Shown: piece by piece, positions 48,249 through 59,178 of the stretch
Numbering within the stretch: the stretch's first letter is position 1
Layout: each line of letters opens with the position of its first letter
Source of the DNA: Nelumbo lutea
Taxonomy: Eukaryota; Streptophyta; Magnoliopsida; Proteales; Nelumbonaceae
Length of the DNA: 64,000 nucleotides
Assembly: GCA_022828595.1 (NCBI GenBank)
Contig: JAKGHH010000001.1
Coordinates: forward strand, 70,986,401 to 71,050,400
Direction: 5' to 3'
Position numbers and translations under genes: made by a program
The notes under the pieces: model-generated
Databases searched by the model: none
Seen by the model: the letters and a program-made list of their open reading frames with translations, nothing else
What the model was told of the DNA's origin: nothing

Positions 48249-49749
48249 ATGTCTAGCTTTGATAGTTCAGACGATTCTTCGAGTAGGGCCGATGTAGGTT
48301 CCACCAACCGAGCCGTGTCCCCAGACTGCCTCAGTGATCCTGAGGTGGAGTTTGAGGACTACGAACCAGTAGGTCGAGTCGCTTCGGGCAGTTTGGCGTC
48401 TACCTCCCGCCGAGGTCGGATGCTAGACCGGTTTGGCCCTTCGACCATGACGCCTGAGGGGCTTCAATCCATACTTCAGTCTTACAATCTTCCTGGGGGG
48501 TACACATATTTTATTCCTTCGGGTAGCTTTCCTTGGGAACACGGTCCCGACGAGATCGTGATTTTTCGAGAGCAGCTCGCTGTAGGGTTGCGACTTCCTT
48601 TCCATCCCCTTCTCGTCGAAGTCATAAACCACTTCGGTGTCACCATTGGCCAGCTTCATCCGAACTCTATTCGGAACCTGGTGGGGACAATTTCCCTTTT
48701 TTGCGAGCAGAACTTTCCCTTAGACTTAGAGATATTCTCCTCTATCTTGATGCTCAAGAGACAGGCGGGTTCTCTTCCTGGGGGGAGACGGGCGTATTAC
48801 CTTTCTCCTCGCCAGGGTTTCAAGCTTCTGCACGATCTTCTTAATAAGGTCCCGACTTGGAAGCGGGACTACTTCGGCGTGCGAAGTGCACAAGGATGGC
48901 CCTTTCAGACCGGGTGGGGTGAGGCCGCTCCCGATTTGGGCGTAGCTCTTGATAAAGAGACGGTGAAGGGTCTCCGGCAATGGGCACGACAAGCCTTAAA
49001 GTGCCACCACTACTTAACGGAGGCCAAGCTTATTGCAGCCGGCCTGAGTTCGGGTAGGTTTCTAGTTATGCGGTTTCTTGCTTGCTTTGTTCTTTCATTT
49101 TTTTCTGATGTCGAACTCGTTTCTGTAGGTGTGATGGACGCGGAGAGAACTCGTGGGGGGCGTTTGTTCCAAGGTATGAAGAGGAGGAAGCGGGTCGCCA
49201 TTCGAACTCGTACCGAGCTGTCCCTGGATGAGGAGCCCCAAGCCCCAGACCATACGCCAGAGGATCTGCCCAGGGAGCCCGAAGTGACTCCACCGGTGCA
49301 CGAGACTGCCGGGGCGCCTTACGCTGAAACCACTCATACGGGCGCTCCTGCGTACTCAAGTGCTCCTGCTCACTCCGGGTCCGCTCATACGCGGGCTGGG
49401 CCCTCGGGCTCGGGAGCTCAAGGGGAGTTTAGGAGCGTGTTGACGCCGAACTACGCTCTTCAGAAGAGTAGGGACGCTACTTTCCCCGAGGAGGTCGCGA
49501 CGTGGACCGATCTTCCCTTGAATCAGGTAGCTTGAGCCGGTGGACTCTTACAGGAGGGGGTTCAAGTTGAGCCGGTGGATGATCCGGAATACGTACCCCG
49601 ACCTCGATGTAAGTGCCATAACCACTTCGCGTATAACTCAGGAGATGGCCAATGCTGCCGATGGCGAGCCGGACTCTGAAGGAGAGGCAGGGCCTTCGGG
49701 TGTTGTTGAAGTGCCTTCCGATGGCGAAGAAGTGGCTCCGGGCATGTAA
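48249..49749 (+). CDS. Antisense gene (Transposase_28-like) of the composite, copy 4
   Basis: The best-preserved copy. The ATG at 48249 starts MSSFDSSDDSSSRADVGS, matching the MSSF start of copy 1. The conserved domain spans about residues 55-265 (FPWEHGPDEIVIFREQL, LPFHPLLVEVINHFGVTIG, LHPNSIRNLVGTIS, YYLSPRQGFKLLHDLL). Exon 1 ends at 49053. The 75-bp intron 49054-49128 (GTAGGTTT to TTCTGTAG) is a multiple of three, so the unspliced frame is also open. Exon 2 carries the basic MKRRKRV patch and a Pro/Ala/Ser-rich segment to a stop at 49535. The C-terminal RRGFKLSRWMIRNTYPDLDV motif follows in another frame (49540-49749). The coiled coil present in copies at 8213 and 35866 is missing, probably by a deletion near 49535. 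It is opposite in direction to gag-pol. Its product and role are unknown. Confidence 0.7.
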
Positions 49750-49971
49750 TTTTTTTTTTTTTTTTGCCAATGTACTGTTTCTTGCAATGGAGTGTCTTTT
49801 TCCCCTTGCTCATCTTCCCCGAGCTGTTTCTTTGCCGGGTTTTTAAATTTTCGTGGTCTTTTATGCCGCGAACTTATTTTTTGCCGAGCTGATAATGTGC
49901 TGTCTACGCCAAAGTTCCTCGGCTTGCCTTGTGGCACATAGGGCCTGATTTCGTCCACTTCGCTAGGTGGT
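49750..49971. other. Spacer between the converging ends of antisense gene and pol
   Basis: Begins with a T run (49750-49765). No coding sequence. Confidence 0.4.
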
Positions 49972-50997
49972 TTATAGGTAGTATCGCCTCAAGTTCACGA
50001 TGTTCCACGTTCGAGGTACTCGTTTGCCTTCCAAGGTTTCGAGTTCGTATGCGCCCCCGAGCGCTGTTTTTACTTTATAGATCCCTTCCCAATTAGGTCC
50101 AAGCTTGCCGATGCCGGGTTCGGGCACCATAATCTTACGGAGGACCAGGTCGCCAACTCGGAAGCTTCGTTGCTTTACTCTGCTATTGTAGTAGCGAGCT
50201 ACCTGCTGCTGGTATGCCGCTGTTCGGATGTGCGCGAGGTCCCTTACCTCGTCCAGTAGGTCGAGGTTGGTGCGTAACTCGTCTCCGTTCGTCCGATCGT
50301 CGTATGTTTCTAATCGCAAAGTTGGTATTTTGATTTCTGCCGGGATCACTGCTTCAGTGCCGTAGGTGAGGTTGAAGGGGGTTTCTCCCATGGCTGCTTT
50401 TTCGGTCGTTCGGTGAGCCCATAAGACACTTGGTAGCTCTTCGGCCCACAATCCCTTAGCTCGATCCAGACGTGCTTTCAGTCCGCGTAGGATGGCTCTG
50501 TTTATTACTTCCGTCTGACCGTTTGCCTGCGGGTGCGCGACTGACGTGAAATTTTGCCGAATCCCCATGTTCTGGCACCACTCTTGGAACTTGATATCCT
50601 CGAACTGTTTGCAGTTGTCGGAGATTAGAACCCGAGGTAACCCGAACCGACATACTATGTTCTTCCAAAAGAAGTTCTGTATGTTTCGAGCCGTAATAGT
50701 TGCCAGAGGTTCGGCTTCTATCCACTTCGTAAAATAATCTACCGCAACAACTAAGAATTTTCTTCCGCCTGTTGCTGGTGGGAATGGCCCTAGGAGGTCG
50801 ATGCCCCATTGTGCAAAGGGCCACGGGCTGGCGAGGTATTTGAGGTCGGAGGCAGGTTGATGGTGGATGTTAGCGTGCTTCTGACACTTGTCGCATTTTC
50901 TGACGAGCTCGACAGCTTCTGCCTTCATCGTTGGCCAGTAGTATCCTTGTCGAAGTGCCTTTTGGGCGAGTGCTCTGCCCCCAAGTGTCCGCCGCAC
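49972..50997 (-). pseudogene. Integrase of the composite element
   Basis: An open frame of 341 codons. It has the end of the HHCC finger (CDKCQKHANIHH), the core with DLLGPF (first Asp), LISDNCKQFED (second Asp; the usual DNG reads DNC), NGQTEVINR (catalytic Glu) and a C-terminal domain with [10 protein letters not shown], ending YYL at 49972. It is joined to RNase H by a one-base shift near 50975. It would insert the cDNA. Its good state contrasts with the integrases of elements A and C. Confidence 0.88.
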
Positions 50998-53900
50998 AGG
51001 CCTTCATGAGTGTCGCGGAGTACGAACTCAGCTTCGGTAGGTCGCAGGCAACGCAAATAGGGGAGCGTGTACGACCGTCGGTATAACCGTTCGTCTATTA
51101 TGACGTATTTGGCCGCCTGGCGCTGCACCCTCTTGGTCGCATTGCGTTCTGCAGGGAGGGTTCCGTCTATCAGGAAGCTCGCGAATGGATCGATCCAGCT
51201 CGGCTCTGCTTCTAAGATGGGAGCGACCTCCTCTGTCCCCCCGAGAATACTAGGCCGAGGTAAGTCCTCTATGTACACAGTTCTCATATTGTTGTGACTC
51301 ATACTGGCTAACCGGGACAGGGCGTCGGCCTCAGTGTTTTCTGACCTCGGGATTTGCCTGATGATGTGTGACTGGAAGTTGAGCAGGGCTTCTTTTACTT
51401 TGGCCAAATATGCGATCATGGAGAGATCGCGTGCTTCGTATTCGCTGGTAACTTGGTTTACCACGAGCTGAGAATCGCTGCAGATGGCCAAGTGTTTTGC
51501 CTTCACCTTTCGCGCTAGGTCCAGCCCGGCGATCAGTGCTTCGTACTTTGCCTCGTTGTTGGATGTCGTGAACTCAAAGCGTAGTGCGTATTCTACTTTT
51601 GTGTCGCTCGGGCCGCACAAGACTATTCCAGCTCCGCTGCCTTGCCGGTTCGAGGAACCATCCACGTGAAGGATCCAGGGCTCCTCATCCCAGTTCGCGC
51701 TTTGCCTGACCAGGAGAGATGCCACACTGGCTGCTACTTCACGGGGTTCGGACTCTATGGGCTCAAGAGCTCCGGGTTCGCCGGAACTGGGGACCTCGGG
51801 CTCGACCTGTGGGGCTTCGTGGCTGAAAGTGCACTCGGCGATAAAATCTGCCAAAGCTTGGGCCTTGATAGCGGTTCTCGGTTTGTACTGGAGGTCGTAC
51901 TCGCTGAGTTCGATGGCCCATTTCGTCAGTCGACCGGAGACTTCGGGTTTGAGTAAAACTTGTCTAAGAGGTTTGTCAGTTAGGACGATGACGTATGCTA
52001 GTTTTTCTATCTCCGGGTACCTTGCCTCTGCTCCCTGCAAAATTTTACTAACATAATATATGGGTCGTTGGACCCGGTCTGTTTCCTTTATCAGTACCGA
52101 ACTGACCGCCTCGTCGCTCGCCGAGAGGTACAGTTCTAAGACCTCGCCCACCTCGGGCCGGGCTAAGGTTGGCACACTAGCGAGGTAACCTTTTAGTTCG
52201 TCGAAGTGGCTTAGAGCGGCTATGCGGCCGTTTAGCCTCTGAACCTCTTTTACTTTCCGAGGTGGTTTCATATCTAGAATGGCTTTTATTTTGTCCGGGT
52301 TGGCCTCAATACCGTGCCGATTGACAATGTAGCCTAGGAACTTGCCCGAGGTGACGCCGAAGACACTTGTTGGGGTTCAACTTCATGCTAAACTGACGCA
52401 GGATTTGGAAAACAGAATCTAAGTCTTGTATTAACTCTTGTGAAAACTGAGTCTTGACGACCATGTCGTCTACATAGCACTCTATCTTCGTACCAATCAG
52501 GGGCCGAAATAGCTTATTTACAAGTCTTTGGAAAGTCGCCCTGGCATTTTTTAGTCCAAAGGGCATGACTTTGTAGCAATACAGGCCGAACTCGGTTATG
52601 AAGCTGGTTTTTTCCTCATCGGATGGGTCCATCCTAACTTGGTTATAGCCCGAGTAGGCATCCAAGAAGCTTAGCAACTCGTTTCTCGAGGTCGCGTCCA
52701 CTAGGCGGTCAATTCTGGGGAGGGGGAAGCAATCTTTCGGGCAAGCTCGGTTCAGGTCGGTATAGTCGACGCACATGCGCCACTTGCCGCTTGCCTTTTT
52801 TACCAACACCGGGTTGGCCACCCAGCTCGGGTAATGGACTTCCCTTATGAAGTTTGCTGCGAGGAGCTTCTCGACCTCCTCGTCGACCGCTCTCCAGCGT
52901 TCTGGGGCTAAGTTGCGTTTCTTCTGTCTAACGGGTCTGACTACAGGGTCAGTATTAAGTTTGTGAGTTATCAGTCTGGGGCTAATGTCGGGCATGTCGG
53001 CCGCGGACCAGGCAAAAATATCTAAATTTTGAAGTAAAAAACTCACCAGTTTGGCTCGTAGGGGGTCTTCGATGGAAGCTCCGATGCTTAGTGTGCGAGC
53101 TGGGTCCGTAGCTGAAGTCGAGATTGCGACTGTTTCCTCCGTGGGCGAAGCTCGCTCCTCACCTTGCTCCGCAGGCCGCTCTAGTTCGAGGTCGTCGGCC
53201 GCCTTGGTTTTTCCCTTCAGGGCGGCAACGTAGCACTTGCGGGACTCGAGCTGGTCGCCCTGCGCTACCCCTATACCGAAGTCCGTAGGGAACTTCATGG
53301 CCAAATAGTAGGTGGAGACCGCCGCCCGTAGGATATGCGTGATCGGCCGCCCTATTATGGCATTGTATGGGGAGGGGGTCGCGACTACCAGGAAATCATG
53401 GTTGAGTCTGACCGCACAAGGCCATGTGCTGACTTCCACAGGGACAGTTACTTTTCTGAGGGGCCTGACTTCCTCTCCGCTGAAACCTACCAGGGGAGTG
53501 TTCGCGGGCTTCAGCTCGCTCCTCTGTAACTGCAGCTGGTCAAATGCTGATTTGAAGAGGATGTCCGCTGAGCTGCCCGAATCTACGAGTACGCGCCTGA
53601 CCTCGAAGTCGCTGATCCTTAGCTTAATGACAAGCGCGTCATCATGTGGGTAGTGGACTCCTCGCGCGTCGTCCTCCGTGAAAAAGATTGGTTCTTCGGT
53701 CTTTGGTCTCTTTGGGGGGTTCCGTTCTTCAAGGGCCGCTTCGCGAACTGAAGTCCGAGCTGCTGCCGAGGTACACCCCGCTACCACCGAACCTCCCACT
53801 ATTACATGGATGGATCCCCGAACTGGCCTCTCTTTCGGAGGCTGCTTCTGCAACGGTTCGGCAGGTCTGTTGCTAGACTCGGGGGCATCCTTTTTGTGCT

Positions 53901-54231
53901 CCCCTTGCCGACATGCTTTATTGTTATTGCTGTGCTGTACAAAGTTTCTCAAGTATCCGCGACGGATGAGTCCCTCTATCTCGTCCCGGAGGTTATTACA
54001 CTGTTCGGTGCTATGACCATGGTCTCTATGGAAACTACAATACAAATTCTTGTTTCTCTCGTTCGGATTTCCCTTTAGGCGAGGTGGCCACTTAACGTAC
54101 GGAGCGTCTTTGATCGTCATTAAGATCTCTGTCCGCCTCGTGTTTAACGGCGTGTAGTCCGTCCGAACTGCTAGGGGGGCCCGAAAGGACTGGTTCGGCT
54201 TCGGCTCCCGGGTCGGGTTTTTTCTATTCAC
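50998..54231 (-). pseudogene. Protease, reverse transcriptase and RNase H of the composite
   Basis: Frame 54231-52306 (641 codons) holds a knuckle-like YCSFHRDHGHSTEQC, the protease with VLVDSGSSADILF (53577-53585 for DSG), and the reverse transcriptase with MCVDYTDLN, FLDAYSGYNQ and the catalytic YVDD at 52465-52476. A 2-bp deletion in the NPNKC(V)FG motif near 52360 shifts the frame. Frame 52271 onward carries RNase H (EEPWILHVDGSSNRQGSGAG, YEALIAGL). Two in-frame losses are seen there: about 33 residues after GRIAALS and about 15 after KLAYV. The copy is defective but young. Confidence 0.88.
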
Positions 54232-55575
54232 CGGGTTGGAGAGCTCGCCTTCTCTCTTTCTTTTCTCGTTCCCGCCTTCGGTTCATTGGTTGATTTCTTC
54301 CTCTGTCCTCATGAACTTATCTGTGAGTTTGAGGAATTCGGCCACGGTCGCGGGCTGGTTGGCCACCATGTGCCATTTGAATTCTTTGTGCGTCATCCCT
54401 CTTTTGGTCGCCGCGAGCTGCACTGCGGGGTCCAACCGCGGTATCTGCAAGCATGCTTCGTTGAACCGCTTGATTTAGCCCCGAATAGATTCTCCTTCTC
54501 TTTGGACCATTCCGAAGATGCTTTCCTCTGTTCTGGGGCATCGTCGGCTGGTGACGAAGTGTGTGGTGAAGACTTGCACGAACTGGGCCCAACACTTTAT
54601 CGACCCGGGGGCCAGGTTCCTGTACCAAGTGCGGGCTACCCCCCTGAGGGTGGTGGTAAAGGCCACGCACATGCACGATTTGCTGGCCCTGGCGAGGTGC
54701 ATTTGCGACTGAAAGGCGTCAACGTGGTCGTTGGGGTCGAAGGACCCGTCGTACTTGTCCAGAGGTGGGAGCTTGAAGTCTCTGGGTAAGGGGACCGCCA
54801 GGAGTTCCGATGCGAGGGGGGAAGGAACGGAGAGAGCCGGGGCAGCCCCTACCTCGTCAGAGCTCGTGTCTTTGCCTCTGAATTCTGACAAGGCGCGGGT
54901 GGCGGTTCGACGACTTCGCCGGCGCCTTCGCCGTTGAGCGGGCCTTGTGTTGGCGCTGCTGGCCTCTGTGTTACCGAGCTCGATGGGCCCGGAATGCTGG
55001 TAGTCTGCCGCCAGGGCGCTGAATCGGTTTTCGGTGAGCGGGAGCTTGGACTTGGAGCGCCGGGGTGCAGACCTCGCGGGCGAGGTTCCCAACCCGCCTG
55101 CGGGTTGCGAGGTGGGGATGACATTTTTCTCTCTTCGGCCTGGGGACGAGGCCTGACTGTTGGGGTGGTTCTGGGGCCGGGAGGCCTTCGCCTGGCGGGG
55201 GCGCCCATCCTGCGGGGAGGCCTTGACCGGCCTCGGAGCGGGGTGGTGAGGTGGAAGTAGTGGTTGGTTCAGGGGCTGTTGGGGGAACTGCTGTTGATAG
55301 TGATACTGGGAGATGTTGTGCAGCACTTGGTGCTAGTGAAGCTGGTGTTGCTGGAACTGTTGCATTTGGGCTTGCATTGCCCGCATGCACTGCATCAGGT
55401 CCTCCAATCGGTTTTGGCTAGCTGCCAGGGGGACTGCTTGTGGCGCGTTCAAGATGGGGATCCCATCCGCCGAAAGGGGGATGGTGAACTGTCCAACGCA
55501 CACTACGGGGACCTGAAGTTGCTCCCCGGTGGCGTTTGTCTTCGTGCCACGTCCGGTGTTGCTGGAGGAGGCCAT
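54232..55575 (-). pseudogene. gag of the composite element
   Basis: The ATG at 55575 opens MASSSNTGRGTKTNATGEQL, then a glutamine-rich stretch (MQAQMQQFQQHQ) with a TAG near 55334. The main gag domain (LPPLDKYDGSFDPNDHVDAF near 54750) stops at 54475, where a tyrosine codon of YIKRFN has become a stop. A TGA near 54288 ends the next part. Three point stops in an otherwise clean frame suggest recent decay or mobilisation by intact relatives. Confidence 0.85.
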
Positions 55576-55638
55576 GAGTGTTGGTTTTTTTGAAGAAAAA
55601 GGGGTTATCGAAGTTTGGAGGGAGGCTTTTTGAAGCGT

Positions 55639-55656
55639 TTCCCACAGACGGCGCCA
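55639..55656 (-). promoter_or_regulatory. Primer-binding site of the composite element
   Basis: TGGCGCCGTCTGTGGGAA on the minus strand, two bases after LTR D2. It is the least mutated of the four primer sites in the window. Confidence 0.8.
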
Positions 55657-55658
55657 AT

Positions 55659-56424
55659 TGATGGAGCGCGATCCGGCTGGTCTTAGCTGTCCGCCGCCTT
55701 GCTTCCGAACGGGGTAGCAGGGAACCTGAAACGGAGATGGGAAAGCTCCGGGGGAACCCGGTGTAGAGGCTCCGAAGCTCAAGTTAGAATCCTTCAAAAG
55801 CAAGGTAATACCAGATAGCGCAAAGTTTGCATACCTCCGTTGTCGGGGGGCAGGGGGCTCTTATAGTCACTTCGTGTACTCGTCCCGAGGCCCTTGTCAG
55901 ATCGGGTATGATTACCCTTGTGCTTGTCAATTCGGTTGTCGTCCTTTCTGCTGAGACAGAACCGTCATTGCCTAACCGTTTAACTGGAGATGGCGGTGTC
56001 AGTGGCGGTGGTAGGTGGCCGTTTAGAGTGCTGCTGCCAAACGTCAGATCCCAAGTCAGTCAGGCGTGGCGCCCTCGGGCACGGACTTACCTAGTGTCAG
56101 GCATGGTACGACTTGTTTGGTTTTGGTGCCTAGAAGGTGATGCGAGGTGCTGAGCGAGGCAGTCTTGAGCTCGGAGGTATCTATAGGGCAGGTCAATTCG
56201 GCGAAGTGTATCCCGAGCTGTTACAAGGTGGGTCAGTTCGGCGAAGTGTATCCCGAGCTGTTACAAGGTGGGTCACTTCGGTGAAGTGTATCCTGAGCTG
56301 TTACAAGGGTCAGTTCGGCGAAGTGTGTCCCCTTGTTCCCGTCTAGGCTTGGCCCCTTTTGCCGAGCTGTTGTTTCTGCCACGTGTCACATAATAGAGAG
56401 GTCGGGCCAAATCTTCCTTCATCA
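55659..56424 (-). repeat. LTR D2, 5' LTR of the composite's full element
   Basis: 766 bp, same orientation as D1. By eye about two dozen differences from D1, including a 3-bp deletion. The base changes that D1 and D3 share are absent here. On its outer side ATTAA follows instead of the target duplication. Confidence 0.9.
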
Positions 56425-56427
56425 ATT

Positions 56428-57661
56428 AAGTAGTGTCCCTACTCTTCTGAAGAGCGTAGTTCGGCGTCAACACGCTCCTAAACTCCCCTTGAGCTCCCGA
56501 GCCTGAGGGCCCAGCCCGCGTATGAGCGGACCCAGAGTGAGCAGGAGCACTTGAGTACGCAGGAGCGCCCGTATGAGTGGTTTCAGCGTAAGGCGCCCCG
56601 GCAGTCTCGTGCACCGGTGGAGTCACTTCGGGCTCCCTGGGCAGATCCTCTGGCGTATGGTCTGGTGCTTGGGGCTCCTCATCCAGGGGCAGCTCGGTAC
56701 GAGTTCGCTTGGCGACCCGCTTCCTCCTCTTCATACCTTGGAACAAATGCCCCCCACGAGTTCTCTCCGCGTCCATCACACCTACAGAAACAAGTTCGAC
56801 ATCAGAAAAAAATGAAAGAACAAAGCAAGCAAGAAACCGCATAGCTAGAAACCTACCCGAACTCAGGCCGGCTGCAATAAGCTTGGCCTCCGTTAAGTAG
56901 TGGTGGCACTTTAAGGCTTGTCGTGCCCATTGCCGGAGACCCTTCACCGTCTCTTTATCAAGAGCTACGCCCAAATCGGGAGCGGCCTCACCCCACCCGG
57001 TCTGAAAGGGCCATCCTTGTGCACTTCGCACGCCGAAGTAGTCCCGCTTCCAAGTCGGGACCTTATTAAGAAGATCGTGCAGAAGCTTGAAACCCTGGCG
57101 AGGAGAAAGGTAATACGCCCGTCTCCCCCCAGGAAGAGAACCCGCCTGTCTCTTGAGCATCAAGATAGAGGAGAATATCTCTAAGTCTAAGGGAAAGTTC
57201 TGCTCGCAAAAAAGGGAAATTGTCCCCACCAGGTTCCGAATAGAGTTCGGATGAAGCTGGCCAATGGTGACACCGAAGTGGTTTATGACTTCGACGAGAA
57301 GGGGATGGAAAGGAAGTCGCAACCCTACAGCGAGCTGCTCTCGAAAAATCACGATCTCGTCGGGACCGTGTTCCCAAGGAAAGCTACCCGAAGGAATAAA
57401 ATATGTGTACCCCCCAGGAAGATTGTAAGACTGAAGTATGGATTGAAGCCCCTCAGGCGTCATGGTCGAAGGGCCAAACCGGTCTAGCATCCGACCTCGG
57501 CGGGAGGTAGACGCCAAACTGCCCGAAGCGACTCGACCTACTGGTTCGTAGTCCTCAAACTCCACCTCAGGATCACTGAGGCAGTCTGGGGACACGGCTC
57601 GGTTGGTGGAACCTACATCGGCCCTACTCGAAGAATCGTCTGAACTATCAAAGCTAGACAT
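56428..57661 (-). pseudogene. Antisense gene copy 5, truncated, in the inverted right arm
   Basis: An inverted near-identical copy of 48249-49482. The ATG is at 57661 and the intron 56856-56782 keeps GT and AG. It is cut off after QKSRDTT by the junction with LTR D2. Only about five residue changes from copy 4 are seen (for example R for C, A for V, H for R, K for I, P for S). It lacks the C-terminal part. Confidence 0.85.
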
Positions 57662-57841
57662 TGGGGAAAAGACGAATTCAAGAAAGTACTCACCGGAAAG
57701 TTTGAAGAAAAACCAAAGAACCGTGAAGACTATATAACCAGCCTTGACGCGAGCTGGAAAAGACTTGGACGCGAGCTGAAAGGTTGGACGCGAACTCGGT
57801 AGACAAACCGCATAAGTGACAAAACAACCGGGGTCCCCCAC

Positions 57842-57849
57842 TATTTATA
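57842..57849 (-). promoter_or_regulatory. TATA box of antisense gene copy 5
   Basis: Inverted duplicate of the box at 48061, 181 bp upstream of the ATG at 57661. The ACGT cluster lies at 57940-58075. Confidence 0.6.
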
Positions 57850-58275
57850 GCTACAGTAACCAAGAATCGACCGTGCAGACCGAAGACGATCCGACGGCCC
57901 ACGTTCTTACCGACCGCACAACCCTTAAGGTCGAGACGTGATTGAAGCACGTCTTTCCGAAAAAAGCAAAACGTCAGCGCACGTCTTTTTGAAACCGACG
58001 TCGCTTCGACACGCGTCTTTTCGAAACTGACGCGCCGCACGTCTCCTTGACAGTCGCCCGCGCACGTACAGCAGTGGCGCGCCTTTTGGAAATGACCCGC
58101 TGTCGCGTCCCAGCGGCGCAAATTGGTTTGAAATTTAAAACGCGCGGTCACAACCACCAGCGTTCTTGAGTAAGCACGTTTCCAACCTTCTTGGAAACCG
58201 AAAGAACCCTAGCAAAAGCGTCTCGTGCAGTGAAGGTTCGAAGGACGGGACAAATCCACCATCTACCTCACAAAA

Positions 58276-58323
58276 ACTCCCCGCACCATGGCAAGACCCC
58301 TGGCACAAGGAGTGGGGGGCAAT
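58276..58323 (+). promoter_or_regulatory. Polypurine tract block of the composite, right arm
   Basis: Ends GGAGTGGGGGGCAAT at 58323, directly before LTR D3. Confidence 0.85.
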
Positions 58324-59173
58324 TGATGAAGGAAGATTTGGCCCGACCTCTCTATTATGTGACACGTGGCAGAAACAACTGCTCGGCAAAAGGGGCCAAG
58401 CCTAGGCGGGAACAAGGGGACACACTTCGCCGAACTGACCCTTGTAACAGCTCGGGATACACTTCGCCGAACTGACCCACCTTGTAACAGCTCGGGATAC
58501 ACTTCGCCGAACTGACCCACCTTGTAACAGCTCGGGATACACTTCGCCGAACTGACCCACCTTGTAACAGCTCGGGATACACTTCGTCGAACTGACCCAC
58601 CTTGTAATAGCTCGGGATACACTTTGCCGAATTGACCTGCCCTATAGATACCTTCGAGCTCAAGACCGCCTCGCTCAGCACTTCGCATCACCTTCTGGGC
58701 ACCAAAACCAAACAAGCCGTACCATGCCTGACACTAGGGAAGTCCGTGCCCGAGGGCGCCACGCCTGACTGACTTGGGATCTGACGTTTGGCAGCAGCAC
58801 TCTAAACGGCCACCTGCCACCGCCACTGACACCGCCATCTCCACTTAGATGGTTAGGCAGTGACGGTTCTGTCTCAGCAGAAAGGACGACGGCCGAATTG
58901 ACAAGCACAAGGGTAATCATACCCGATCTGACAAGGGCCTCGGGACGAGTACACGAAGTGACTATAAGAGCCCCCTGCCCCCCGACAACGGAGGTATGCA
59001 AACTTTGCGCTATTTGGTATTACCTTGCTTTTGAAGGATTCTAACTTGAGTTTCGGAGCCTCTACACCGGGTTCCCCCTGGAGCTTTCCCATCTCCTCCG
59101 TTTCAGGTTCCCTGCTACCCCGTTCGGAAGCAAGGCAGCGGACAGCTAAGACCAGCCGGATCGCGCTCCATCA
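58324..59173 (+). repeat. LTR D3, inverted outer LTR of the composite
   Basis: 850 bp from TGATGAAGGAAGATTTGG to GCGCTCCATCA. It carries about five and a half units of the 40-bp repeat (58425-58640; unit core CTTCGCCGAACTGACCCACC) against three and a half in D1 and D2. The target duplication GGAAC follows at once. Confidence 0.9.
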
Positions 59174-59178
59174 GGAAC
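59174..59178. repeat. Target-site duplication GGAAC (right) of the composite insertion
   Basis: Partner of 46812-46816. Confidence 0.9.

Larger units (their letters stand above)
46817..59173 (-). mobile_element. Composite gypsy element with inverted outer LTRs
   Basis: Order on the plus strand: LTR D1 (inverted), polypurine tract, antisense gene, pol and gag (minus), primer site, LTR D2 (inverted), then an inverted second copy of the 3' end (antisense gene, polypurine tract) and LTR D3 in the opposite orientation. Left arm 46817-49482 (2666 bp) and right arm 56428-59173 (2746 bp) are inverted repeats, and the 80-bp difference equals two units of the 40-bp LTR repeat. The 5-bp duplication GGAAC flanks only the outer pair D1/D3. 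Both outer ends are U5 ends. Confidence 0.85.

Noticed and set aside
48069..49535. A longer single frame starting at 48069 as the antisense protein
   Set aside because: That start lies at the TATA box. The ATG at 48249 gives the MSSF start shared with copy 1, and the frame through 49054-49128 reads across an intron with conserved ends.
53051..54079. Plus-strand frames over the protease and gag of the composite
   Set aside because: They are reverse-strand shadows of the 641-codon pol frame, which carries real catalytic motifs.
46817..56424. Reading the region as an ordinary element D1-D2 beside an unrelated solo LTR D3
   Set aside because: The bases outside D1 (GGAAC) and D2 (ATTAA) do not match, while those outside D1 and D3 do. 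The right arm also mirrors the left in length apart from two repeat units.
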